Counted from the first letter of the stretch, positions 1 through 9,330 are shown. The stretch: 64,000 nucleotides of DNA from Kribbella capetownensis (GCF_004331485.1 NZ_SJKD01000001.1:1488001-1552000); one strand, 5' to 3'. Numbers and translations are program-made. The notes: a model not told the origin generated them from the sequence alone.

Positions 1-29
1 CGGCCCGCTGCCGACCACCACGGCCCTGG

Positions 30-1832
30 TCATCGTCCGGTGCCCGTCAGATCCGGCGCTGCGTGGCTGACCCGCTGGTAGCCGGGGAGCCGCCACTCGA
101 CGTCGAGGCGGATCGGGCCGTTCGGCAGCCAGGGCTGCTCGGCGACGGCGTCGGCGACCTGGTAGCTGCCGCGCTCCACGATCCCGATCGCGGCGTCGAT
201 CACCTGGTAACGCTGGTGCTTCTCGTGCACCGCTTGCGACTCGATCCAGGCGACGATGAACTCACCGGGCTCGAAGTCGCAGCGCTTCTGGATCGAGGCG
301 ATGAACTTGTGGTCGTGCAGGTGCCCGTCGCCGAAGTTGAAACCGACGATGCAGTTCGTCATGAACTCACCTTCCCGCAGCGAGTAGCGGTCGATGTCGC
401 CGCCGAGCTGATTGATCAGGATCGAGTTGAGCGCGCGGCCCTGACTGTGCAGTGCCCGCCATCCCTGCACCTGGTGCAGTGCCACCTCGGCCGCATCCCG
501 GCTCCCCACCAGCTCTGCGACTTGGTCGACGACCATCGGCGCCGGCTTGACCAAACGCTCGTTGAGCCGCTGCTCGGCTCCCGGTGCGAAGGCCCAGGTG
601 GCTGACGCCCAGTTGCCGGCGTACTGCCGCATCGACGGCAAGAAGGACACTAGGTCGGGCCGCAAGTTGCCGAGCACGGGAAAGGCCAGCAGCGCGGCGG
701 CGGTGAGCCCGAGCAGCCACGGCGTCATGTCGCCGAGGCCGTACCCGTCCCAGCTGGGGTGACCGAGGAACAGGAACGCGGTGCCGAAGGCGAAGAGGAT
801 GTTCCACTCCAGAGGCACGGCCAGCGGGAACGTCGAGGTGATGAACAGGTGGAAGCAGATCATCAGGACCGCCGCCAAGATCGTGACGGTCCGGTTCGTC
901 GAGAACAGCAGGGTCAGTGGGGCCAGAATCTCCACCAGCGTCCCGCCGACGTGTGCGAGCAACTTGCCGTTGTGCGACGGCCTGAGGTCCTCGGGGAAAT
1001 TCTTGTAGTTGGCTCGCTTCATCGCCTTCGACGGCAGCCAGGGAGTGTTGCTGACCATCGGAGGCACGACCATGGCGAAGTGCTTACCGAACTTCGAGAA
1101 GCCGGCGCCAACCCAGACCGCGACGATCAGCAGCTTCAGCGCGACGATCATGTCCGCCGCGCCGTATGCCGCGAAGAACACGATCGCCGGCAGGTACTGC
1201 TCGCCGCGCGCCTGCAGGAAGGCCACTTTGTCGCGCAACCCGAGCACAACCAGCAGGACACCGAGAACTGCCATCAGCGCGGGTGCGACCCGCCCGCCGT
1301 CGAACCCGAGGCGGGCGATCCCGGCGTCGTCGGAGCCGGGCATGGCCAGCGCGGTCACGAGGGTGATCAAGACCGCGACGTACAACCCCACATCCAGCCC
1401 GGTTCGACGATCGCCGCGGGTCATCGGTACGACGCCAGGCCACGGTGGCTCACGAATGGTGCCCACCCGGCTGTAGGTGCGCCAGCCGCCGGTGAACGGC
1501 TTGAAGTGGCCGGCCAGCGGGCCCCAGGATCCGGCGACGCCGAGCACCTCGAGCAGCACTGTCCAGAGGATGAGCTTCTGGTAGAAGATCGGCTCGGTCC
1601 AGAACACGGCGGAATGCAGGGGATTGAAGCCCGACGTGAGTGACGCGACCAGATAGCCACCGAGAGCGTAGAGGAATACCAGCTTGACGACGTAGATGAG
1701 GTGGAAGATCTTCGGCGACCCGAAGCCGTGCTCGGCCCAGAACCGGGACATGATCTTGATCCGCTCGAGGTAGGGGATGGAGTACAGGTTCTCCGGGTCC
1801 ACCGGTGGCGCAGTGCCGGTCTTGAATCCCAT
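30..1832 (-). CDS. DUF3556 family multi-pass membrane protein
   Basis: The 600-residue protein opens with a soluble stretch containing WAEHGFG, followed by many hydrophobic segments between about residues 45 and 400 and a soluble C-terminal part of about 190 residues. This order is typical of actinobacterial DUF3556 proteins, whose biochemical role is not known. The stop lies 30 bases from the window edge, so nothing can be said about the next gene. It sits 21 bases downstream of the acyl-CoA ligase on the same strand, so the two are probably co-transcribed, which suggests a role linked to lipids or acyl-CoA. The family assignment is from recognition; the lipid link is inference. Confidence 0.8.
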   Translation of the reverse strand: MGFKTGTAPPVDPENLYSIPYLERIKIMSRFWAEHGFGSPKIFHLIYVVKLVFLYALGGYLVASLTSGFNPLHSAVFWTEPIFYQKLILWTVLLEVLGVAGSWGPLAGHFKPFTGGWRTYSRVGTIREPPWPGVVPMTRGDRRTGLDVGLYVAVLITLVTALAMPGSDDAGIARLGFDGGRVAPALMAVLGVLLVVLGLRDKVAFLQARGEQYLPAIVFFAAYGAADMIVALKLLIVAVWVGAGFSKFGKHFAMVVPPMVSNTPWLPSKAMKRANYKNFPEDLRPSHNGKLLAHVGGTLVEILAPLTLLFSTNRTVTILAAVLMICFHLFITSTFPLAVPLEWNILFAFGTAFLFLGHPSWDGYGLGDMTPWLLGLTAAALLAFPVLGNLRPDLVSFLPSMRQYAGNWASATWAFAPGAEQRLNERLVKPAPMVVDQVAELVGSRDAAEVALHQVQGWRALHSQGRALNSILINQLGGDIDRYSLREGEFMTNCIVGFNFGDGHLHDHKFIASIQKRCDFEPGEFIVAWIESQAVHEKHQRYQVIDAAIGIVERGSYQVADAVAEQPWLPNGPIRLDVEWRLPGYQRVSHAAPDLTGTGR

Positions 1833-1853
1833 GGTGAGGCTCCTTCGTCGGGC

Positions 1854-3326
1854 TCAGGGCTGTTGGAGAGCCTGCCGCAGGGCAGGCTTGTCGGTCTTGC
1901 CGACCGGGTTCTTGGGGATGGCGTCCACGACGATGATGGCGACTGGGACCTTGATCTTGGTCAGTTGCGCGCGGCACCTGGCGTACAGTTCGTCGACGTC
2001 GAGCGTCGTGCCCGGATACGGCGTCACGTAGGCGACCGGAACCTCGCCGTACACGGTGTGCGGGCCGCCGACGACCGCGGCCTCGAGCACCGCGGGATGG
2101 CCGTGAAGGACCGTCTCGATCTCTTTGGGGTAGATGTTCTCGCCGCCGCGGATGATCATGTCCTTGATCCGGTCGACGATGCGCAGGTAACCGTCGTCGT
2201 CGAGGATGCCGACGTCACCGGTGTGCAGCCATCCGTCGCCGAGTGCGTCGGCGGACGCTTCGGGTCGGTTGAGGTAGCCCCGCATGACGTTGGCGCCCTG
2301 GATGACGACCTCGCCGCGCTCGCCGGTCGGTTGGAAGGTGCCGTCCGGTGCCATGATCGCGACCCGCTGGCCGGGGAGGGCGACGCCGACGGTGCCGACC
2401 TTGCGCGGGCCGTCGAGGGGATTCGCGGTGGAGGCGCACGTAGCCTCGGTCAGGCCGTAGCCCTCGATCAGGCCGATCCCGAGGCGCTGCTCGGTCGCGG
2501 TGAGCAGCTGCTTCGAGGCCGGTGCGGCACCACAGATCGCGAACCGAACGGACGACGTATCGGTGATCACCTCAGCCGGCTGCGAGACCAGGTGCGAGTA
2601 GATCGTCGGTACGGCGGAGAAATACGTCGGGCGATGCTCCTCGACCGCCGCGAGGAACTCGAGTGGCCGGAATCGCCGCAGCACGGTTAGGCGGCCACCC
2701 ACCGACATCGGGGTCAGGAAGCTGATACAGATCGCGTTCACGTGGAAGAGCGGGAGGACCAGCAGGCAGTGGTCGTCCCGAGTGATTTGCAGATGGGATG
2801 CCATCATCGTCGCCATCGCGCTCAGGTTGGCGTGGCTCAGCATGACACCCTTCGGCCGACCGGTCGATCCGCTGGTGTAGATCAGCAGGGCGAGATCATC
2901 CGGCGAGGTGATCGCCACGGGAAGGACGTCCGGATCCGGCCGGCTGCGCCACAGGTCGTCGACGGCGATGGCCGGCCGGCCGCCGTTCGGCGCGTCGGGA
3001 CCGTCGTTGACGACCACGGTCGCGTCCGCGTCGGTGATCTGGTAGTCGGCCTCGTTCACGGTGAAGGCCGGGTTGATCGGGGTCGCGGCGGCGCCGAGCC
3101 GCCAGGCGCCGAGCATCGCGACCAGCAACTCGATCCGGTTCGGCAGCATGATCGCCACCACGGATCCGTGGCCGACTCCGTAGAGCGCCAGCTGGGCTGC
3201 GGTCGCGTCTACCCACCCGGCGAGTTGGGCGTAGGTCAGATCGTGGCGATCGTCGCGGACGCTCGGGCGCTCGTCGTAGGCCGGCGGCCAACGCCAGGGG
3301 AGGTAATCGAGTTCTGTCACTGTCAT
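1854..3326 (-). CDS. AMP-dependent acyl-CoA ligase (ANL superfamily)
   Basis: The 490-residue protein is a class I adenylate-forming enzyme that activates a carboxylic acid with ATP and transfers it to CoA. The P-loop-like motif YTSGSTGRPKG is at residues 150-160, YGLTEAT near 290, GWLHTGD near 370, and the C-terminal lysine motif NPVGKTDK near 475. The length is typical of stand-alone acyl-CoA synthetases. The start at 3326 gives a natural N-terminus. The substrate cannot be read from sequence; a medium- or long-chain fatty acid or an aromatic acid are both possible. It is divergent from the PucR gene, which is a candidate regulator. Confidence 0.9.
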   Translation of the reverse strand: MTVTELDYLPWRWPPAYDERPSVRDDRHDLTYAQLAGWVDATAAQLALYGVGHGSVVAIMLPNRIELLVAMLGAWRLGAAATPINPAFTVNEADYQITDADATVVVNDGPDAPNGGRPAIAVDDLWRSRPDPDVLPVAITSPDDLALLIYTSGSTGRPKGVMLSHANLSAMATMMASHLQITRDDHCLLVLPLFHVNAICISFLTPMSVGGRLTVLRRFRPLEFLAAVEEHRPTYFSAVPTIYSHLVSQPAEVITDTSSVRFAICGAAPASKQLLTATEQRLGIGLIEGYGLTEATCASTANPLDGPRKVGTVGVALPGQRVAIMAPDGTFQPTGERGEVVIQGANVMRGYLNRPEASADALGDGWLHTGDVGILDDDGYLRIVDRIKDMIIRGGENIYPKEIETVLHGHPAVLEAAVVGGPHTVYGEVPVAYVTPYPGTTLDVDELYARCRAQLTKIKVPVAIIVVDAIPKNPVGKTDKPALRQALQQP

Positions 3327-3488
3327 CTCTACTCCGGGCAGGTCTGGAGGCGTGGGGTCGCGGGGCGGACTCTGTCACTGACGGTAGGGACCGCAGCCGG
3401 CCAGCGCCTTGTGCCGGGAAGACGAACCTTCAGCCAGGGTTGGTGCTCCCGGGCTGACAACGGGTTCCACCGGGTGCAGAATCGGACC

Positions 3489-4778
3489 ATGGGACGGGAG
3501 GTTCCCGTGGTTCCTGACGAGCTGGGCGGCGAAGCCCTGGCGCGGGTCGCCAAGGTGGCCGGCGTGATGGGCGCGGAACTGCCGAAACTGACCGAGACGC
3601 TGCACAAGGTGCTGGCGGCGTCGATCCCGGAGCTCCAGGGGGACGCGCTGCTGCTCGAGTTGCTGGCGGCAAGCATTGAGAGCAATCTCGAGACGATCGC
3701 CCACATCATGCGCTACGAGATCGCGATCGACGAGGTCTCCACTCCGTCCGCGGCACAGGAGTACGCGCGCCGGCTCGCGCAACGAGGAGTGTCACCGAGC
3801 GCCCTCGTCCGCGCCTACCGGCTCGGTCAGCAGCAGGTGCTGGAATGGGCCTTCGACGAGATCGCGGCCACTGAGCGCGACGGGCGAATCGCCTTCGCTG
3901 CCGGAAGGTTGATAGTGGATCAGACCTTCCGTTACATCGACCGGATATCGGAGCAAGTCGTCACGGCGTACGAGTCGGAACGCGTCCGCTGGCTCGCCAA
4001 CCGCAACACGGTGCGGGCCGCGATGCTGGATGAGTTGCTGCGCGGCGAGCGCGCCGACCTCGTGTCGGCGGAAAGCGCTCTCGGCTACCGGTTACGGCAG
4101 AATCATCTGGGCGTGGTGCTGTGGAGCACGGCGCAGTCGCCCGCAGCCGCAGAACTGCGTCGCCTCGAGCGTCTGTTGCAGCAGCTGACAAAAACGGTGG
4201 GAGGCGCCGGGCAGCCGCTGTTCGTACCGAGGGACCGGACGACCGGCTGGGGGTGGGTGCCGTTGGGACGGGCCGCCGAGGTACGCGGTCTGGACATGCT
4301 GCATTACGACGACGCGGATGGCGAACTGAGGGTCGCCACCGGCTCCCCGGCAGCCGGCGCGGCCGGCTTCCGGGTGACCCACCTGCAGGCGATTCGTGCG
4401 CAGCAGGTTGCGGTGACTGCTCAGGGTTGCGCGGTGCGGGTGACGTCGTTCGTCGATCCCGAGGTGCGGACGGCCGCGATGCTGGCCGCCGACCTCGACG
4501 GCACCCGGCGGCTGGTCGCAAACGCCCTCGGAGGGCTCGCGGCCGACACTGACAATGCCGTCCGGCTGCGTGAGACGTTGCAGGTCTTCCTGGCCGAGAA
4601 GGGAAGTTATATCGCGACTGCGGACCGCGTCCACCTGCACAAGAACACGGTCAAGTACCGGATCGACCGTGCCGTGGATGAACGCGGACGATCGCTGGAC
4701 GACGAGCGCCTGGAGCTGGAACTCGCACTCGTTGCTTGCCGGTGGCTCGGACGCAGCGTCCTCACCACCCCTCAGTGA
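3489..4778 (+). CDS. PucR/CdaR-type transcriptional regulator
   Basis: The 429-residue protein has an alpha-helical N-terminal region, a central CdaR/GGDEF-like region, and a C-terminal helix-turn-helix of the PucR type (RVHLHKNTVKYRI). Members regulate catabolic genes, usually as activators responding to substrate. The reading frame stays open far upstream, but the ATG at 3489 gives the expected N-terminus; upstream codons overlap the acyl-CoA ligase on the other strand. The 162-base gap to the ligase would carry both promoters. Control of the ligase and DUF3556 genes is inferred from the divergent arrangement. Confidence 0.85.
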   Translation: MGREVPVVPDELGGEALARVAKVAGVMGAELPKLTETLHKVLAASIPELQGDALLLELLAASIESNLETIAHIMRYEIAIDEVSTPSAAQEYARRLAQRGVSPSALVRAYRLGQQQVLEWAFDEIAATERDGRIAFAAGRLIVDQTFRYIDRISEQVVTAYESERVRWLANRNTVRAAMLDELLRGERADLVSAESALGYRLRQNHLGVVLWSTAQSPAAAELRRLERLLQQLTKTVGGAGQPLFVPRDRTTGWGWVPLGRAAEVRGLDMLHYDDADGELRVATGSPAAGAAGFRVTHLQAIRAQQVAVTAQGCAVRVTSFVDPEVRTAAMLAADLDGTRRLVANALGGLAADTDNAVRLRETLQVFLAEKGSYIATADRVHLHKNTVKYRIDRAVDERGRSLDDERLELELALVACRWLGRSVLTTPQ

Positions 4779-4780
4779 GG

Positions 4781-4870
4781 TCAGCGGTACTTGTACGCCA
4801 GCAGTCGTAGGCCGACCAACGGGACGCCGAGCGACAACAGTCCCGCGAAGGGAAGGAGATAGGCGATCAT
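4781..4870 (-). CDS. possible 29-residue membrane peptide
   Basis: A 29-codon frame encodes a very hydrophobic peptide with a short basic end (LAYKYR), consistent with one membrane segment. A purine-rich AGAGGA lies about seven bases before the ATG, a plausible ribosome site. It occupies most of the gap between the PucR gene and the TPP enzyme, on the opposite strand to both. It resembles KdpF-like micropeptides in size only, with no kdp genes nearby. It could be a chance frame; the support is hydrophobicity plus the ribosome site. Confidence 0.4.
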   Translation of the reverse strand: MIAYLLPFAGLLSLGVPLVGLRLLAYKYR

Positions 4871-5055
4871 GGCAGATCCTCTCGAGTTCGACTCGACCTC
4901 GTGGAGAGGCCGGGTCCGGCTGGTACGTCGAGAGTCGCACCGGCAAGCATCTGGCGGACTGGCCGCGGGAACCGAAGCTCGGGCGCGTAGTTGGTCGGCG
5001 AGCACAGCCGGCCTCACTGCCGCCGGACGACGACACCGACTGTGAGAAGGCGCTG

Positions 5056-6792
5056 ATGGCCGGCACGGTAGCCGACGCGATGGTGTCGATGCTGAAGATG
5101 TCCGGGGTTCGTCGGATGTACGGAATCCCGGGGGACTCGCTGAACGGTCTGACCGATGCGCTGCGCCGCGACGGCGAGATCGCGTGGGAGCATGTCCGGC
5201 ACGAGGAGTCTGCCGGCTTCGCGGCATCTGCGGAGGCAGCGCTGACCGGGGAGCTGGCGGTGTGCGCCGGCAGTTGCGGGCCGGGCAATCTGCACCTGAT
5301 CAACGGCCTGTTCGACGCCAACCGCAGCGGCGTTCCTGTCCTGGCGATCGCCGCGCAGATCCCCGCCGAGGAGATCGGTGGGGCCTACTTCCAAGAGACT
5401 CATCCACAGGACCTGTTCCGCGAGTGCAGCGTGTACTGCGAGCTCGCCAGCGTGCCCGAGCAGGTTCCGCGGCTGCTCGAGATGGCGCTGCGCGCAGCCT
5501 TGCAGCGCGGTGGTGTCGGAGTCGTCGTCGTGCCCGGCGAGATCTTCCTCGCCGAAGGCGCGGACGCGGCGCGGCTGCAGCCTGTGCGGCCTGTCCATGC
5601 AGTCATTCACCCGGATCCCGATTCACTGAGCGTCGCGGCACAGGTGCTCAACCAGGCGGAACGGGTCACCATTCTGGCTGGGGCAGGCTGTGCGAACGCT
5701 CATGATCAGTTGATCCGCCTGGCGGAGACCCTGAAGGCGCCGGTCGTGCACGCTTTCCGCGGCAAGGAGTTCGTGGAGTACGACAACCCGTACGACGTCG
5801 GCATGACCGGACTGATCGGGTTCAGCTCCGGATACCGGGCGATGGAGCACTGCGATGCGCTGGTGATGCTAGGCACCGATTTTCCCTACCGGCCGTTCTA
5901 TCCCGAGGGCGTGCCGGTGATCCAGGTGGATGTGCGGGGTGAGCGAATCGGCCGGAGGGTGCCGGTCCAGGTGCCACTCGTGGGCACGGTCAGGGACACG
6001 GTCGACGCGTTGCTGCCTCTGCTCGAGGTGAAGGCCGATTCGGATCACCTGAACCGGATGACCGCGCACTACCGGCGAGCCCGGGCTCATCTCGACCGCC
6101 TCGCCAAGCCGGGCGGTGAGGGCTCCCCACTGCACCCGCAGTTCGTCGCCGCCACCATCGACCGCCTCGCTGCCGACGATGCGGTGTTCACGGCCGATGT
6201 GGGTACGCCGTGCATCTGGGCCGCACGCTACCTGCGGATGAACGGGTCGCGTCGACTGATCGGGTCGTTCAACCACGGCAGCATGGCGAACGCGCTGCCG
6301 CAGGCGATCGGGGCACAGGCCGACGATCGGGCGCGGCAGGTTGTTGCGTTGTCGGGAGACGGCGGCCTGGCGATGTTGCTCGGCGAACTGCTCACGCTGC
6401 GCCAGCAGCGACTACCGGTCAAGGTCGTGGTGTTCACCAACGATGCCTTGTCGTTCGTCGAATTGGAGATGAAGGCGGGCGGCATCGTCACCTACGGTAC
6501 CGATCTGGTCAATCCCGACTTCGCCGGGATTGCCCGCGCAGCCGGGCTCTTCGGCGCCCGGGTCGAGTCGGCGGACGCACTCGAGGGAGCGCTCCAGGCC
6601 GCGTTCGAGTACGACGGGCCGGCGCTGGTGGACGTTCGCACCGCCCGCCACGAGATCTCGCTGCCGCCCAAGATCACTTTCGGCCAGATCAAGGGCTTCA
6701 CCCTCTACGCGACCAGAACCATTCTGTCCGGGGGAGCGAACGAACTCGTCGAGCTCGCCAAGACCAACCTGCATGATGTCGAACTGGAATGA
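5056..6792 (+). CDS. thiamine-diphosphate enzyme of the pyruvate oxidase type
   Basis: The 578-residue protein belongs to the acetolactate synthase/pyruvate oxidase family. The catalytic glutamate is in HEESA near residue 56, and the C-terminal cofactor motif starts GDGG near 437 with its matching asparagine about 28 residues later. N-terminal, middle (Rossmann) and C-terminal TPP domains are all present. It most resembles pyruvate:quinone oxidoreductase (PoxB) proteins, which decarboxylate pyruvate to acetate and pass electrons to the membrane. The frame is open further upstream, but the ATG at 5056 is preceded by AGAAGG and gives the family N-terminus. The oxidase assignment is from family resemblance; a different 2-oxoacid decarboxylase activity is possible. 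Confidence 0.85.
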   Translation: MAGTVADAMVSMLKMSGVRRMYGIPGDSLNGLTDALRRDGEIAWEHVRHEESAGFAASAEAALTGELAVCAGSCGPGNLHLINGLFDANRSGVPVLAIAAQIPAEEIGGAYFQETHPQDLFRECSVYCELASVPEQVPRLLEMALRAALQRGGVGVVVVPGEIFLAEGADAARLQPVRPVHAVIHPDPDSLSVAAQVLNQAERVTILAGAGCANAHDQLIRLAETLKAPVVHAFRGKEFVEYDNPYDVGMTGLIGFSSGYRAMEHCDALVMLGTDFPYRPFYPEGVPVIQVDVRGERIGRRVPVQVPLVGTVRDTVDALLPLLEVKADSDHLNRMTAHYRRARAHLDRLAKPGGEGSPLHPQFVAATIDRLAADDAVFTADVGTPCIWAARYLRMNGSRRLIGSFNHGSMANALPQAIGAQADDRARQVVALSGDGGLAMLLGELLTLRQQRLPVKVVVFTNDALSFVELEMKAGGIVTYGTDLVNPDFAGIARAAGLFGARVESADALEGALQAAFEYDGPALVDVRTARHEISLPPKITFGQIKGFTLYATRTILSGGANELVELAKTNLHDVELE

Positions 6793-7105
6793 CCGCCCGT
6801 CAGGTACGCAGCTACGGCATCGTTCGACCGGTGATATTGGTCGGTCGAACAGAGGAGTCGCGAGAATGAAACGCTTCCAGTGAACGTCGCCCCGGAGCCG
6901 GAGCAACGCTCGAGGAGCCCGGGTATCGTCGGTGGCTCGAGCAGGATCGCGGTGTGGTCGCGGGCCTCGTGGACGACGGCGATGCGACATGCCACATTGG
7001 CACGCGCTGACTTCGTGTATTACCCAGCAACCCGGAACCATCAGCCGTGAGGAGCGCCGTCGAATCCGGCGGGAGGATCTGCCCTGGCGACTACAGTGCT
7101 TTTGC
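6793..7105 (+). other. stretch without a recognised gene
   Basis: This 313-base stretch between the TPP enzyme and the acetyltransferase has short open frames in several registers, none with a family signature or a good ribosome site. One plus-strand register around 6915-7005 reads like a fragment of a small enzyme and then stops, so a gene relic is possible. I see no RNA gene here. Confidence 0.4.
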
Positions 7106-7603
7106 ATGGATGAGGTGACGATTCGGTCAGCCAGGCTGCCGGAGGACCTTGACCAGATCTGCGACCTGTATGCCGAGACGGTCGACTGGCACGCCGAGAA
7201 TTGGCCGGCCGACTTCAGGAAGGTCGACACTCGAGGGTCGGTACGCGAAGGCCTATCTCACGCCGACGGAAAGAGCGGGCTGCACGTCCTCGTCGCCGAG
7301 GCTGATAGGGGCAGGCTGGCTGGACTTGTGGCCGGGTCCATTCGGCCGCGGTCCACACAGGCCATCGCTCCCTATGACGGTCCCCTGATGCAGGTCCGTG
7401 ACTTTGTCGTCGTCAGTGCGTCGTATCGTCGACGAGGGATCGGCGCCATGCTCATCGGACGGCTGGAACAGCTAGCCCATCAAGATGGGGCCGTTGCGAT
7501 CACGTTGCACGTGCACAGCCAGAACGAAACGGCTGGAAGCTTCTGCCAGCAACAGGGCTTCCGGCCGGTCCAAGTCGAGACGCGCAAAGACATCACGCCA
7601 TGA
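7106..7603 (+). CDS. GNAT-family N-acetyltransferase
   Basis: The 165-residue protein has the GNAT layout: an N-terminal TIRSA-like strand (MDEVTIRSARLPED), a central strand VRDFVVVSASYRRRGIGAML that includes the acetyl-CoA pyrophosphate loop (RRRGIG), and a C-terminal NETAGSFCQQQGF segment typical of motif B. It would transfer an acetyl group from acetyl-CoA to an unknown amine. The frame extends upstream, but that part has no family character, so the ATG at 7106 is used. It stands alone. Confidence 0.85.
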   Translation: MDEVTIRSARLPEDLDQICDLYAETVDWHAENWPADFRKVDTRGSVREGLSHADGKSGLHVLVAEADRGRLAGLVAGSIRPRSTQAIAPYDGPLMQVRDFVVVSASYRRRGIGAMLIGRLEQLAHQDGAVAITLHVHSQNETAGSFCQQQGFRPVQVETRKDITP

Positions 7604-7895
7604 TGAGGCCCACGTGATTGGCGAGCTTCCACACGAACCAGCGCACGAGTCAACCGACGCTGCAGCGGCACAGCGTCACCTGCTGAGGACGACCTTCCGA
7701 AGGCCTGCTGAACACGAACCATTACCAGTAGTCAACGCCGGACTCGCAGATGTCGAGGCGCCTCCCGGCTGGTCGCGTTCGTGGTGCGGTTCGTGGTGCG
7801 ACGTCGTGTCAACTCATGCGGGACATGTGGCCGTGGGACGAAGCAAGCGATAGCAAAGTTGCTGGTAGAGGCCAGATGCGGCGCCGTCGTTCCTT

Positions 7896-7940
7896 CTCGT
7901 AATGAGAAGGTCGTCGGTTCGATTCCGACAGGCGGCTCCA
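7896..7940 (+). other. 3' fragment of tRNA-Thr (CGT), attachment-site core
   Basis: These 45 bases match the 3' part of a tRNA from the anticodon loop (CTCGTAA, anticodon CGT) through the T arm (GTCGG, TTCGATT, CCGAC) and acceptor strand (AGGCGGC) to CCA. The upstream bases do not pair with the anticodon stem or acceptor strand and no proper D arm fits, so this is not a working tRNA gene. Such fragments are the crossover cores of elements that integrate into tRNA genes, and the truncated integrase starting about 100 bases away supports that. Antisense reading of this core gives the familiar spurious peptide PVGIEPTTFSL. Confidence 0.75.
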
Positions 7941-7956
7941 CACCAGAGCACCAAGA

Positions 7957-7989
7957 AACCCCAGGTCAGACCACACACGACCTGGGGTT
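7957..7989. terminator. perfect 11-bp inverted repeat, likely bidirectional terminator
   Basis: AACCCCAGGTC and its exact complement are separated by 11 bases. The hairpin lies between the tRNA-Thr fragment and the 3' end of the integrase relic, where a terminator of both would be expected. There is no strong T run, as is common in actinomycetes. Confidence 0.65.
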
Positions 7990-8047
7990 CTGTCTGTCTC
8001 GGCTGCCTCGTGATGCGTCTCATGGGGCCCGTTTGATAACGCGCTTG

Positions 8048-8566
8048 CTAACTAGGCACCAGGGCGGACGCCTCCGGTCCCTCGTCCTCGTCTGTCTCAT
8101 CCTCCGCGGCGTTAGCAGACTCCGACTCGGCAGCCGCAGCGGCGAAGATGCCGGCGACACCGGCCGCGTGGGTCCGGATCACGTGCGCATAGATCCGAAG
8201 TGTGATCGCCGGGTCAGCGTGGCCCAGTCGCTCAGCCACCACGTGCACCGGCACTCCAGCGATGAGGAGCAACGTCGCATGCACATGCCGCAGGTCGTCG
8301 AGACGCGCGTGGGGGAGTGGTTTGGCCGGAGCCTTCTCCGAGTCAGGTGCGTTGTATGCCCGGATGACCTTGCCCGTGAGCTGAGTGACCGTGTCGGGGT
8401 AGATCGGCTCTCCAAGGCCCGTCGTGAACACGTACCTGGAGTCAGGCCACGCCTCGCCGACCTTCGCTTGGTCAGCCATCTGGCGTCGTCTAGGAGCCTG
8501 GGCGACCACCTGGCGCCGGCCAACGCACAGCCGACTTCCGGACGTTTGGAGCCGCCGACGATTCAT
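8048..8566 (-). pseudogene. truncated tyrosine site-specific integrase
   Basis: Only the C-terminal catalytic half remains, about 172 residues. The catalytic arginine box (HARLDDLRHVHATLL), the LGH box and the nucleophile tyrosine in RIYAHV are all visible, so the remnant is well preserved, but the N-terminal DNA-binding and core-binding domains are missing; a full integrase of this class has about 370-420 residues. The open frame runs to 8626 but the codons before about 8566 have no integrase character. The 3' end faces the tRNA-Thr fragment, as in integrative elements whose int gene lies next to the attachment site. Confidence 0.8.
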
Positions 8567-8615
8567 GGAAGCGACCGCGCGACGTCGACGGGTCGCTGTG
8601 CGGCAGAATCGCCGG

Positions 8616-9203
8616 GTGGGGTTCAATCTCGCCGCACTGCTCTACACGCACGATGCCGAGTCAGCTGTGCCGTCAGCCACGGACGTCGTGTCGATCCTGT
8701 TTCCTCGCTCGAGGTACAAGAACCTTGGTCGAGGCACTTTGGAACAGAACGGGTTCCCGAACCGAGGTGACATCAACGTCGGAACAGTCGGGCGAGGAAC
8801 CGTGGTCGCCACCCGCGACGCAATGCTCTTCAACCCAACCAAGCTGCATCCGCGCTACCTCAAGGTGCCACTGAGCCGCGATGTTGTCCTTGTGGCCCAA
8901 CAGTCGGTCTACGACATGTTCGCCTTCGGACACTGGACCGACGGCCAGTTACGAAGGTCGATAAGTGTCAACCCGGTCGGCAAAGTCTGGGAGTCGATCG
9001 GAGACCCCGAAGCGTTCGAGGCCCCGTTCTGGGCGGGCGAGTGTCCAGTTGGATCGGATTATCCGCTTCCGTTCCACCCACTCGATATGGCGGAGGCGGC
9101 TGTCCGAACCTACTTGGGCATCTACGCAGAAGGACAGCCGACACAGGGGCTCATCGGGCCAGACCGAATCCAGCTTGAACTGTTCGGACGTCGATCCTCG
9201 TAG
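8616..9203 (+). CDS. DUF6928 family protein
   Basis: The 195-residue protein starts at GTG 8616 with the family-like MGFNLAALLYTHDA and ends with the signature FEAPFWAGE ... YPLPFHPLDMAEAAVR seen in DUF6928 proteins of actinobacteria. The function of the family is unknown. The frame is open upstream to 8424, but those codons overlap the integrase relic on the other strand and lack family character. It lies about 50 bases from the break point of the integrase and may be element cargo or the host gene at the junction. Confidence 0.75.
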   Translation: MGFNLAALLYTHDAESAVPSATDVVSILFPRSRYKNLGRGTLEQNGFPNRGDINVGTVGRGTVVATRDAMLFNPTKLHPRYLKVPLSRDVVLVAQQSVYDMFAFGHWTDGQLRRSISVNPVGKVWESIGDPEAFEAPFWAGECPVGSDYPLPFHPLDMAEAAVRTYLGIYAEGQPTQGLIGPDRIQLELFGRRSS

Positions 9204-9330
9204 GCGCGATCATGCCGCGATTCAATGCTCCCGCACCGTCGCAGAGCACCTGGCGGACGAGTGTCGCGCATCTGTCGACGGAGGACACCCAGCTAGGTCA
9301 CGTTCGCGCCGTTCTTGCCGTTCGTGCCGT

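Noticed and set aside
2742-3488. Upstream part of the open frame before the PucR gene
   Set aside because: It overlaps the acyl-CoA ligase gene on the other strand and has no family character.
6884-7020. Plus-strand relic of an enzyme before the acetyltransferase
   Set aside because: The reading is short, interrupted and does not match a family I can name.
7846-7940. Intact tRNA-Thr gene
   Set aside because: The 5' acceptor and D arm are absent and the anticodon stem does not pair; a GGTAGAG upstream is at the wrong distance.
7732-7941. Minus-strand frame reading MEPPVGIEPTTFSL
   Set aside because: This is the known spurious translation of antisense tRNA 3' sequence, not a gene.
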